Source: an uncultured Granulosicoccaceae bacterium (GTDB taxonomy: Bacteria > Pseudomonadota > Gammaproteobacteria > Granulosicoccales > Granulosicoccaceae). From it: a stretch of 64,000 nucleotides of DNA. A model generated the notes under the pieces. It did not search any database and had not been told where the DNA came from. It saw nothing but the letters and a program-made list of their open reading frames with translations. Every line of letters begins with the position of its first letter. Position 1 is the stretch's first letter. The stretch covers positions 1 through 64,000 of the forward strand of contig CALGKA010000014.1 in assembly GCA_937927895.1 (NCBI GenBank), read 5' to 3'. A program made the translations under genes and the position numbers. Of the stretch, positions 37,278 through 44,666 are shown piece by piece.

Positions 37278-37300
37278 TGGTATGACGGTATTAGAGGCCG

Positions 37301-37906
37301 TTATTTCATAGCGACTTTTACTGCCATGCTAAGAAGGTCATCCCACATGGAGCCGTCTTTATCGGCATCAAGAAATTTTTCAAGCATACCTCGATTCTGA
37401 TTAGTGGCGATACCAGTACCGAAAATATCACTGTTGTTATTGCTCTGGCCACCACCAAAAATACCACCGCCACTGGATTTACTTCCTTTACCTAAAAGCT
37501 TTTTGCTTAAAGCGCTCATCACAAGTGAGGCAAGTATAGGCAGTGCTTTTTTCATCAGCGATGATGAAAGGCCGGCTTGATTCGCACCGTAGTTCGCAAC
37601 ATTGCGGCTAACGTCTTTGCTACCAAAGATATGCCCCAATATTGAGTTACCATCATTTACTGTATTGGCCAGGCCAAGTGTTGATGGGTTGTCAATGTAG
37701 TTGTTGTGGCTACCTTCCTGAAGGGCCGTAATAAGGTTGCTTAGGCCACTATCGGTTGCGGTGTTGTTGCGTAGGCCACGGGTAAGGGCCGGGATCAATT
37801 GGCTCGCTGCAGTGCGTGCTTGATCTTCACCAACGCCTAATTGCTTAGCCAGCTCACTGACAATACCAGAGCTTTCATTGCTAAGCAGTGATTCTAATAT
37901 ATTCAT
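37301..37906 (-). CDS. DUF937 protein (YidB-like)
   Basis: 201 residues. N-terminal helical repeat typical of DUF937: LLSNESSGIVSELAKQLGV and ARTAASQLIPALTRGL, then ILGHIFG, LMKKALPILASLVMSALSKK and a Gly/Ser/Asn-rich low-complexity stretch (KGSKSSGGGIFGGGQSNNNS), ending in a helix-forming tail LLSMAVKVAMK. No signal peptide. Function of the family is unknown. Confidence 0.85.
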   Translation of the reverse strand: MNILESLLSNESSGIVSELAKQLGVGEDQARTAASQLIPALTRGLRNNTATDSGLSNLITALQEGSHNNYIDNPSTLGLANTVNDGNSILGHIFGSKDVSRNVANYGANQAGLSSSLMKKALPILASLVMSALSKKLLGKGSKSSGGGIFGGGQSNNNSDIFGTGIATNQNRGMLEKFLDADKDGSMWDDLLSMAVKVAMK

Positions 37907-38016
37907 ATTGCGGTGTATTCCTGGTTAGATAGAGTCAATCAAGCACTATTGCTTAGCTGCTCTTCATTGTTCACTTCTATATAAGGTTGAGTTTAAATAA
38001 GGCTTAATTGCGAAAT

Positions 38017-38496
38017 TTAAAGTTGTTCGAGAATTTTATCTGCGCCGCTGACTTCAAATACTGGCCCTTCTTCAACATTTAAGTGGGAGATTTTGCCGTT
38101 GTCGACGATCATTGAAAAACGTTGTGAACGAACACCAAGCCCGCGTTCAATAAGATCAAGCTCAAGCCCCAGTGCCTTTGTCCATGTGGCGCTGCCATCG
38201 GCTGCCATCAGTATGTTTTCTGCATTTTGAGATTTGCCCCACGCACCCATTACAAAGGGATCGTTAACGGAAATGCAAACCACGCGATCAACGCCCTTGG
38301 CAGCGATTTTGTCGTAATTTGCAACAAAGCTCGGTAGATGCGCTTCAGAGCAGGTTGGGGTGAATGCACCTGGAACGGCGAAAAGAACGACTTTTTTGCC
38401 GTTGAAAAGCTCGTCAGTGGTGATTGATTCCGGGCCGTCAGCGCCTAGAAAGCCAAGAGTGCCAGAGGGAATGGTGTCGCCAACTTTTACAGTCAT
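38017..38496 (-). CDS. Peroxiredoxin, Prx5 type
   Basis: Thiol peroxidase reducing hydrogen and alkyl peroxides. 159 residues, single domain. Peroxidatic Cys49 lies in VPGAFTPTCSEAHLP with the Thr and Pro of the PxxxT/SxxC motif; the Arg is in LGVRSQRFS. A Cys at VVCISVNDPF is probably not resolving; reduction may be by glutaredoxin or glutathione. Monocistronic, with an inverted repeat GTTACA-TTG-TGTAAC at 38636-38650 about 140 nt upstream of the start that could be a regulatory site. Confidence 0.92.
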   Translation of the reverse strand: MTVKVGDTIPSGTLGFLGADGPESITTDELFNGKKVVLFAVPGAFTPTCSEAHLPSFVANYDKIAAKGVDRVVCISVNDPFVMGAWGKSQNAENILMAADGSATWTKALGLELDLIERGLGVRSQRFSMIVDNGKISHLNVEEGPVFEVSGADKILEQL

Positions 38497-38718
38497 AGTG
38501 TTTGTCCAAGGTAAGATTGTGATCGCATAAAACCACAGTCGCTCGTCTGCGGCAAGCTTGATCTTGATCTTGGTTGGATTTATCCGTTAAGCGGCACGCT
38601 ATTCACGACAGTTTTCGAACTACCGCGGCTTTACGGTTACATTGTGTAACAGCACCCGAAAGTAGCCGAAGGTGTTTTAGGCGGCGGGCCGGTGTTTATT
38701 GGGGCTGTCGGCGATTGC

Positions 38719-39888
38719 CTATAGTTCCAAAAGCTCTTGAATCTTGTCACGCTGAGCATAGCCATCTTTATAACCTAGCTCGATCAGTTCGCGCGCAAAG
38801 GAAGATTCAAACAATAAGTAGCTGGTTAGTGGTCTGCCTTCTTTTGCCATTGCACCGGCCCCACGCAGCAATACTCGCATAGAGCGCGGGAAGTGCTTAA
38901 TGTGCTTGGCAACAATTTCACGGATATCGACACTGGGTGATATCACCAGAAATTCTACAGGCCGAAGCACGGTATCGTTGTGCTTAAAGGTGGAGCCTTT
39001 GGCTTGTGATAAGGCAAAGTTTATACGTTTGAGTCTTTCAATGTCTGAATCTAGTCGATCCATGAATAAGGTGTCAAACATATAGCCTGCAACGAATCCA
39101 AGGTTTGGGTATACAGGCTTGTAGTTGCTTGGGTCGTATTCTGTTTGCGGGTTGCGAACACTTATTATTAATAGCTTATCTGCACCTAAGTGTAGTGCCG
39201 GGCTTAGTGGTGCAGACTCACGCATAGAGCCATCACCATGGTATTCGTTACCAATTTTGATAGCGGGAAACACTACAGGTATACCAATAGAGGCCATAAA
39301 GTGGTCGCCACGGAGGCGTGCTGGAGTACCAAAGCGCCGGGTGCGCTCCCATGGGGTGATATCTTCGTGGCCTTCGTAGTAGGTTACTGATGCACCACGT
39401 GCATAAGATGATGCCGTAACACCAAGTGCTCTTAAGTGGCCGCTGTGTATACATTGACGCATACGTGCCAGATTGACGTGGTTCTCTAATAGAGAGCGAA
39501 GTGGGGTGTTGTCTAGCAAGGAGTCGGGTTGTGAGTTGCCAGCCCCACCACTTGCGAATGACCACAGCCATCGTGCTCCGGTTTTGGCCGCTGTTTTGGA
39601 ATCAGTGCGGACTACCATATCCATTTGGAGGTTTTCCCACATGCCAAGTAGGCGCTCCATTCCGTCACTGAAATCTGCAGAACGGCTGGCAACCAGCCCT
39701 GCATTTAGAGACCCTGCAGAGGTGCCTGTCACGACTGGAAAAGGAGAGGGTGATTTTGGTGGCATCAATTCTTCGACCACCTTGAGTACACCTGCCTGAT
39801 ACGCAGTACGAGCACCACCACCTGGCAAGATCAGGCCAAGGGTCTGTTGCTCTTCAATTTTCTTTTTCGAAAACCAGTGTAATCCCAT
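38719..39888 (-). CDS. Patatin-like phospholipase
   Basis: Cytoplasmic Ser-Asp dyad acyl hydrolase of 389 residues. Oxyanion-hole motif PGGGARTAYQAGVLKV near residue 22, nucleophile Ser57 in VTGTSAGSLNAG, and the Asp of YHGDGSMRESAPLSPAL. This is the group of proteobacterial patatins with an N-terminal KKK stretch and a C-terminal helical region. Downstream on the same strand of the two coiled-coil protein genes at 39969-41022. Confidence 0.9.
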   Translation of the reverse strand: MGLHWFSKKKIEEQQTLGLILPGGGARTAYQAGVLKVVEELMPPKSPSPFPVVTGTSAGSLNAGLVASRSADFSDGMERLLGMWENLQMDMVVRTDSKTAAKTGARWLWSFASGGAGNSQPDSLLDNTPLRSLLENHVNLARMRQCIHSGHLRALGVTASSYARGASVTYYEGHEDITPWERTRRFGTPARLRGDHFMASIGIPVVFPAIKIGNEYHGDGSMRESAPLSPALHLGADKLLIISVRNPQTEYDPSNYKPVYPNLGFVAGYMFDTLFMDRLDSDIERLKRINFALSQAKGSTFKHNDTVLRPVEFLVISPSVDIREIVAKHIKHFPRSMRVLLRGAGAMAKEGRPLTSYLLFESSFARELIELGYKDGYAQRDKIQELLEL

Positions 39889-39968
39889 GGGGCAAAAAAT
39901 TTCGGCGTCTGAAGCTCTCTAGCTTAACAATAGATAGGCCAAAGAGGGGGAAAAACACAAGGGTGTTG

Positions 39969-40205
39969 CTATTGTTGACGCAGACTTGCCGACTGTTGTT
40001 CTTTAACCAGGCGTTGCTGTAGGGAGTCGTGCAATTCCCGCTTAGCGTTTTCAACATCCATAAGTGCGGTGCTGACCTGCTGCCAGTCGACTGTGGCATC
40101 TGCTTGTTTGCGTTGGTGATGCATGCCAGCCGCACAAATACCGATAGCCAACACACTCAGGCAGGCAACGAACCGGACTCCTGCTTTGTTGTTAGGTGCC
40201 TTCAT
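39969..40205 (-). CDS. Small membrane-anchored coiled-coil protein, unknown
   Basis: 78 residues: one N-terminal membrane helix or uncleaved signal (FVACLSVLAIGICAAG, about residues 12-28), then a charged helix rich in Gln/Lys/Glu (DVENAKRELHDSLQQRLVKE). It begins 14 nt before the end of the preceding coiled-coil gene, so they are translationally coupled and probably act together in the periplasm. No family recognised. Confidence 0.65.
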   Translation of the reverse strand: MKAPNNKAGVRFVACLSVLAIGICAAGMHHQRKQADATVDWQQVSTALMDVENAKRELHDSLQQRLVKEQQSASLRQQ

Positions 40206-41022
40206 AGCTTACAAACTCTTCGCGCCCGATTTCATTGACAATAGCGTCAACTTCACGCCAGCTGGTGGCAAGTTCAATAAGGGAGTTTTCGATCGCCCCT
40301 AGGGCTTGTAGGTCTTGCAATGCCAGCTTAACGTTGCGGCGTAGCTGTGCCGTGTTTGCAGCTTCTCTATACACCTGGGCATTTTTTTCAAGCACAAACA
40401 GCACAAAATCGACGCGTTCGGTGCTGGTGGTAAATGTTGAGAGCAATCGTGTTTGTGAGTCTGCAAACCGAACCCAGATCTGTTTCTGCGCTTCTAGTGA
40501 ATTAAGCACGCTTTGGTTAGAGCTTAATATAATTCGGTTCTTGTCACGCTCAAGAGCGCTGGCACCGTAGTTAGACTGTGCTTGTTGAACCTCTTGTTTG
40601 GCGATAGCCATGCGCCGATCGATGTCGTGGATTGCCGCCATTGTTTCGCGATGGCGGCGTGCCATTTCGTCTTGGCTCTCTTGCGTGTTACGGCTGTAAT
40701 CCACTCTTAATTTGGCAGCTCGTTCAAAATTAGAGGCAATAGTGTCAAGCTCAGTGGCGAGCTCTTCTATAACATCGTCTAAATGTGGTGCCTGCTGTAC
40801 GCGTGTGCTTAACGCTCTGAACGCTGCAAGGTTTTCAGTCAGTAGGCGATACGTACTGGCCGCGCCCATTTTTTGTGAATCAGAGACAGTCTCAAGCACT
40901 GATTGTTTGATCAGATTAAATTGTTCCGGTAACCCTCGTTCCGTGGCGCTAACAAAAGAACTGCAGGCAAGTGTAAGCATGCACACTGCGATGGATTTAA
41001 CTAGGCTGGCCCTTGCCGTCAT
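40192..41022 (-). CDS. Secreted coiled-coil protein, unknown
   Basis: 276 residues from ATG 41022, with a signal peptide (MTARASLVKSIAVCMLTLAC, cleavage about SFVSA). An ATG at 41055 would put 11 polar residues before the signal and is less likely. The mature protein is nearly all alpha-helical with heptad-like spacing (DDVIEELATELDTIASNFER and QESQDEMARRHRETMAAIHD). Coupled by overlap to a small membrane-anchored helical protein. Function unknown; an envelope scaffold is conceivable. Confidence 0.72.
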   Translation of the reverse strand: MTARASLVKSIAVCMLTLACSSFVSATERGLPEQFNLIKQSVLETVSDSQKMGAASTYRLLTENLAAFRALSTRVQQAPHLDDVIEELATELDTIASNFERAAKLRVDYSRNTQESQDEMARRHRETMAAIHDIDRRMAIAKQEVQQAQSNYGASALERDKNRIILSSNQSVLNSLEAQKQIWVRFADSQTRLLSTFTTSTERVDFVLFVLEKNAQVYREAANTAQLRRNVKLALQDLQALGAIENSLIELATSWREVDAIVNEIGREEFVSYEGT

Positions 41023-41250
41023 TGTTGTTACTCGATCTTCGTCGGTTAAATGCAATTACTGCGGATTTTTGCGCATTTGAAGTGCACGGTATCGGCAAAT
41101 GCCAAAATTGCTTTAACGATTTTGTCTATGGCGGTGGTCACTCCGCGCAGGTGGGGGCAAAAAAGCGCAAATACTGATGAAATTAGCGACTTCGAGCCAA
41201 TATCAATTACAATTGCCGCTTATTAAAATTAAAACGGTAAACCCCCGTCG

Positions 41251-43212
41251 ATGAAACTATTGACTGAAATAAAAGCGCGCTTCAAACCCGCACTTGAAGC
41301 GCTCCTGGAAGGCGCCAATGCTGCGGAAATTGACGCTCTGCTGTCGATGGTCCGACCCACCCAGGATGACAAATTCGGTGACTACCAAGTCAATTGCGCA
41401 ATGGCACTGGCTAAAAAGCTTGGCAGCGCACCGAGGGATATCGCGACCGCACTGGTAGAGCAGGTCAAGTTAGATGATCTCTGTGAGAAGGTTGAGCTGG
41501 CTGGGCCCGGGTTTATCAATCTCACCATCAAAGATATGTGGCTGAAAGGTGCTTTATCCAAGGTAATCGCCGATACGAATCTTGCGGTAGAGCAGGTGGC
41601 AGATCCACGAACTGTGGTTATAGATTTGTCGTCTCCGAATGTTGCAAAGCCAATGCACGTGGGTCATATACGCTCAACTGTTATTGGCGATGCACTGGCC
41701 AAAATTCATCGCTTTATTGGTCATAAGGTCATCACAGATAACCATCTAGGGGATTGGGGAACCCAGTTTGGAATGATCATCTATGGCTATAAACATTTTG
41801 TCGATGAACAAGCTTACCAACAAAACCCCGTTCAGGAATTGAGTCGGCTGTATAAATATGTACGGGTAATTGTTGATTACCATGGAGCGGCAAAGGCATT
41901 ACCTGAAGCTCAAGAATTAAAACAAAAGCAGCTCGGCGCTTTAGAAAAAATACAGGCGCAGGATCACACCGATGATAAAGCCAAGCTCAAGAAAGTTAAA
42001 AAAGATATACAGCGTCTGAAAGAAAAGATCGCCCTACAAGACGAGCTAATAGTGGGTTTTACTAAAACCCTGAACAGCGATGCAGAAATACAAGCGGTAG
42101 CCGCGCAGCATCCGACCATAGCAAACGATGTTTTGGTAGAAACAGCTAAGTTGCATGAAGGTGATAAAGAAAACCGCGAGCTATGGGATAAATTCCTACC
42201 GCATTGCCTGGACGATATCCAGCGAATCTATGATCGCTTGAATATTGAGTTTGACTATGTGCTTGGTGAAAGTTTCTACCAGGATAAACTGGCAAGCATA
42301 GTGGAAGAGCTAACCAACAAAGAGATAGCCACTGAAAGTGATGGTGCTATGTGTGTGTTCCTTGATGGTTTTGAAGCACCAATGATCATACGTAAAAAAG
42401 GGGGTGCGTTTCTATATTCAACTACAGACCTTGCCACTATTAGACACCGCGTTGAAGAATGGAAGGCAGACACCATGCTATACGTGGTTGATCATCGACA
42501 AGGTGATCACTTCGATAAATTATTCGCGGCATCAGAAAAGTGGGGGTATACCGATGTCGAATTAACCCACGTAAGCTACGGCACAGTAATGGGTGATGAC
42601 GGCAAGCCGTTTAAAACCCGTGCTGGTGACACCGTGGGGCTTGAAGGGTTAATTGATGAAGCAGAAAGCCGCGCTTTGGCAGTGGCTAAAGAACAGAACC
42701 CAAACCTTGAAGAAGATCGACAAAAAGAAATCGGCCGGGTAGTGGGGTTGGGCGCGTTAAAGTACGCAGATTTATCGCAGAACCGAAACTCTGATTACAA
42801 GTTTAGCTATGACAAAATGCTAGCGCTTAAGGGTAATACCGCTACTTATCTGCAGTACGCTAACGCTCGAGTGCATGGCATATTGCGAAAGTTAGATACC
42901 GATGTCGAGAAATTGCGTTCAAGCACTGACGACATAATATTTTCAGAAGCTGTAGAGCGGCAACTTGCTATGCAACTATTGCGCTTTGATGAAACTATAA
43001 ATGAAGTGCTTGCGGAGTATCGGCCAAATTTGTTGTGTAACTACTTATTTGATTTGGCGCAGCTTTTTGCGCGGTTTTTTGATCAGTGTTCTGTGCGGGA
43101 TGCAGCTTCTAGTGAAATTCAGTTGAGCCGATTGCAGCTTTGCGGGTTGACGTCGCGGACGCTTACTTGTGGGCTGGAGCTGTTGGGGATTGAGTCGCTG
43201 GAGCGGATCTAG
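41251..43212 (+). CDS. argS: Arginyl-tRNA synthetase
   Basis: Charges tRNA-Arg. 653 residues: N-terminal Add1 domain, class I catalytic core with HIGH-type HVGHIRST (about residue 137), RSTVIGDALAKI, DNHLGDWGTQFGMIIYG, a ~70-residue charged helical insertion (about 215-285, with DDKAKLKKVKKDIQRLKEKI), then DHRQGDHF, KPFKTRAGDTVGLEGL and the anticodon-binding domain ending SLERI. The insertion makes it longer than the E. coli enzyme and resembles the long ArgRS type. The last ~60 codons have a very unusual third-position composition (about 53 of 63 end in G or T) although the protein sequence is normal; see findings. Confidence 0.95.
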   Translation: MKLLTEIKARFKPALEALLEGANAAEIDALLSMVRPTQDDKFGDYQVNCAMALAKKLGSAPRDIATALVEQVKLDDLCEKVELAGPGFINLTIKDMWLKGALSKVIADTNLAVEQVADPRTVVIDLSSPNVAKPMHVGHIRSTVIGDALAKIHRFIGHKVITDNHLGDWGTQFGMIIYGYKHFVDEQAYQQNPVQELSRLYKYVRVIVDYHGAAKALPEAQELKQKQLGALEKIQAQDHTDDKAKLKKVKKDIQRLKEKIALQDELIVGFTKTLNSDAEIQAVAAQHPTIANDVLVETAKLHEGDKENRELWDKFLPHCLDDIQRIYDRLNIEFDYVLGESFYQDKLASIVEELTNKEIATESDGAMCVFLDGFEAPMIIRKKGGAFLYSTTDLATIRHRVEEWKADTMLYVVDHRQGDHFDKLFAASEKWGYTDVELTHVSYGTVMGDDGKPFKTRAGDTVGLEGLIDEAESRALAVAKEQNPNLEEDRQKEIGRVVGLGALKYADLSQNRNSDYKFSYDKMLALKGNTATYLQYANARVHGILRKLDTDVEKLRSSTDDIIFSEAVERQLAMQLLRFDETINEVLAEYRPNLLCNYLFDLAQLFARFFDQCSVRDAASSEIQLSRLQLCGLTSRTLTCGLELLGIESLERI

Positions 43213-43224
43213 TCTTTTGGTTTT

Positions 43225-43493
43225 TTTTGCCTTGCAGGCGGCTAACGAGCTTGGCATGCCTGCCGGCGGCCTTCGTTTGGAAAGACCCAAACAGAAGCAA
43301 AGGTCTTCTTGCTACTTTGCTTGCCCCTTGATTAACTGGGAAAGGGTGGCTGCGCCATTTTTTGAAATCATCTGGAATGGGGCCGCGCCCATTATTGTCA
43401 ACTATGGGCACATCTATGTGCACCGCGCTCAAAGCGCCGTCCCTGGCGCTTTGACCCCACGGAAGACTATTGCAAAAAACAACTAAAAGCGCG
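43225..43493 (+). repeat. Dispersed non-coding repeat, copy 1 (full)
   Basis: Starts with TTTTGCCTTGCAGGCGGCT 13 nt after argS and ends in the block CAAAAAACAACTAAAAGCGCG. The core (43295-43493) matches copy 3 (60237-60447) closely over nearly 200 bp, and its last ~70 bp match copy 2 (46827-46913). Contains the inverted pair AAGACC/GGTCTT and CAAAGCGCC-GTCCCT-GGCGCTTTG, a 9-bp perfect hairpin. Open frames through it are not conserved as protein (substitutions change residues), so it is taken as non-coding DNA or RNA. Confidence 0.88.
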
Positions 43494-43555
43494 GTAAAAG
43501 CACTGTGCGCTTTTGAGAGTTATGGGCGATCTTGATTGCAGATATAGGTATGTTA

Positions 43556-43619
43556 TTACTTAGTTACTTAGTTACTTAGTTACTTAGTTACTTAGTTACT
43601 TAGTTACTTAGTTACTTAG
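43556..43619. repeat. Octamer tandem repeat (TTACTTAG)8
   Basis: About eight perfect tandem copies of TTACTTAG directly abutting the stop codon of the amino-acid permease gene (43620). It lies beyond the coding sequence, so slippage would not change the protein. Read from the permease side it supplies stop codons repeatedly in all frames. Confidence 0.95.
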
Positions 43620-44360
43620 CTAATTACTTGTGTCGGTTTGCCATTTTCGTTCTAGCCAACGAACTCCGGCTGACACTATTAGAATAAGTAATAGGTATTC
43701 GATCAGAAGTATTGTGTAAATTTCTAGTGGGCGGTATTCGGTTACTACTAGTTCGTTGGCTTTTCTTGTTAGTTCTTGCATGCCTATTACTGATACAAGT
43801 GATGACATCTTTAGCATGTAAACCAACTGATTGCCCAGGGCGGGTAGTATTCTTCTTATTGCTTGCGGCAATATGACGAAGCGCATGGTGTCTGTGTAGC
43901 CAAGGGCTATCGTGTGGGAGGCTTCGTATTGGCCTTTGTCTATCGATTGAATGCCGGCTCTGAATATTTCTGCTTCAAACGCGCTGTCTGATAGCGCTAG
44001 CGCGATTACACCTGCCCAAAATACACTGATGCTTATTGGCAGTAACTGAGGTAGGCCGTAATACACCCATAGGATCATAACTAGAATGGGCACTGCCCTT
44101 ACTAGCTCTACGTATACGCGATTAAAACTTCTGATCCACTTGTTGGACGACAACCCGGGTAGAGCGACTAACAGACCTATAACAATAGAAATGCTGATGG
44201 CTGTCACCGATAACAATACGGTGTATTTTAGACCGCTGAGCATAAACTTGAGGTTGATTAAGCCTTTCGGTTTTGTCGGATCGACGACATACCAACCCCA
44301 ATCACTAGAGCATGCAGTTAAAAGCAGTAGGGCGCTGCATATAAGTAAAATTCTAATCAT
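43620..44360 (-). CDS. Polar amino-acid ABC transporter permease (HisM/GlnP type)
   Basis: 246 residues from ATG 44360 (an ATG at 44432 would add 24). N-terminal helix with a lipobox-like LLTACSSDWGW, then the permease core: LKYTVLLSVTAISISIVIG, ELVRAVPILVMILWVYYGLP and the EAA loop YEASHTIALGYTDTMRFVILP. Last residues RWLERKWQTDTSN. It has no ATPase or receptor gene adjacent; matching ones lie 11 kb away at 55.7-57.4 kb, the ATPase on the same strand. Third codon positions in its last ~100 codons are mostly A or C (about 75 percent), the mirror image of the argS bias. Confidence 0.87.
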   Translation of the reverse strand: MIRILLICSALLLLTACSSDWGWYVVDPTKPKGLINLKFMLSGLKYTVLLSVTAISISIVIGLLVALPGLSSNKWIRSFNRVYVELVRAVPILVMILWVYYGLPQLLPISISVFWAGVIALALSDSAFEAEIFRAGIQSIDKGQYEASHTIALGYTDTMRFVILPQAIRRILPALGNQLVYMLKMSSLVSVIGMQELTRKANELVVTEYRPLEIYTILLIEYLLLILIVSAGVRWLERKWQTDTSN

Positions 44361-44666
44361 GGTGTCAAAGGAGGTAGATTTTAGTGGAGCAGCTAAATTG
44401 CCTGGTCTGCTTGGGCTAAGCACACTCAACATGTTGAGTTGTTAGCGGTAACTATAGCGGTTATGCAAGTCATTGAAGCGCTGGTTGATGTAGGAATCTA
44501 ACAGATTCATGCTGTTTTTGTGTGAAGAATCAGCTAGTTCAAGTAGTTGCAATCTAGAAAAGTGAGTGCTCAGAAAAAGAAAACAATTCAAAATGGAACT
44601 CATATAGCTTTAAAAGCAATATACTTGTTAAAGAGCTCCCATAGTCACTGCACAGAGGACACTTAC

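Noticed and set aside
43169-43486. 105-codon open frame across repeat copy 1, similar to one at 60207-60440
   Set aside because: Differences between copies fall mainly at residue-changing positions, no ribosome site, and copy 2 lacks most of the frame; treated as non-coding repeat.
43556-43619. Octamer array considered as a CRISPR-like array
   Set aside because: Pure tandem octamers with no spacers; no cas genes in the window.
43000-43950. Diversity-generating retroelement as cause of the skewed codons
   Set aside because: No reverse transcriptase, no template/variable repeat pair, and the changes are synonymous one-strand bias rather than adenine-directed residue variation.
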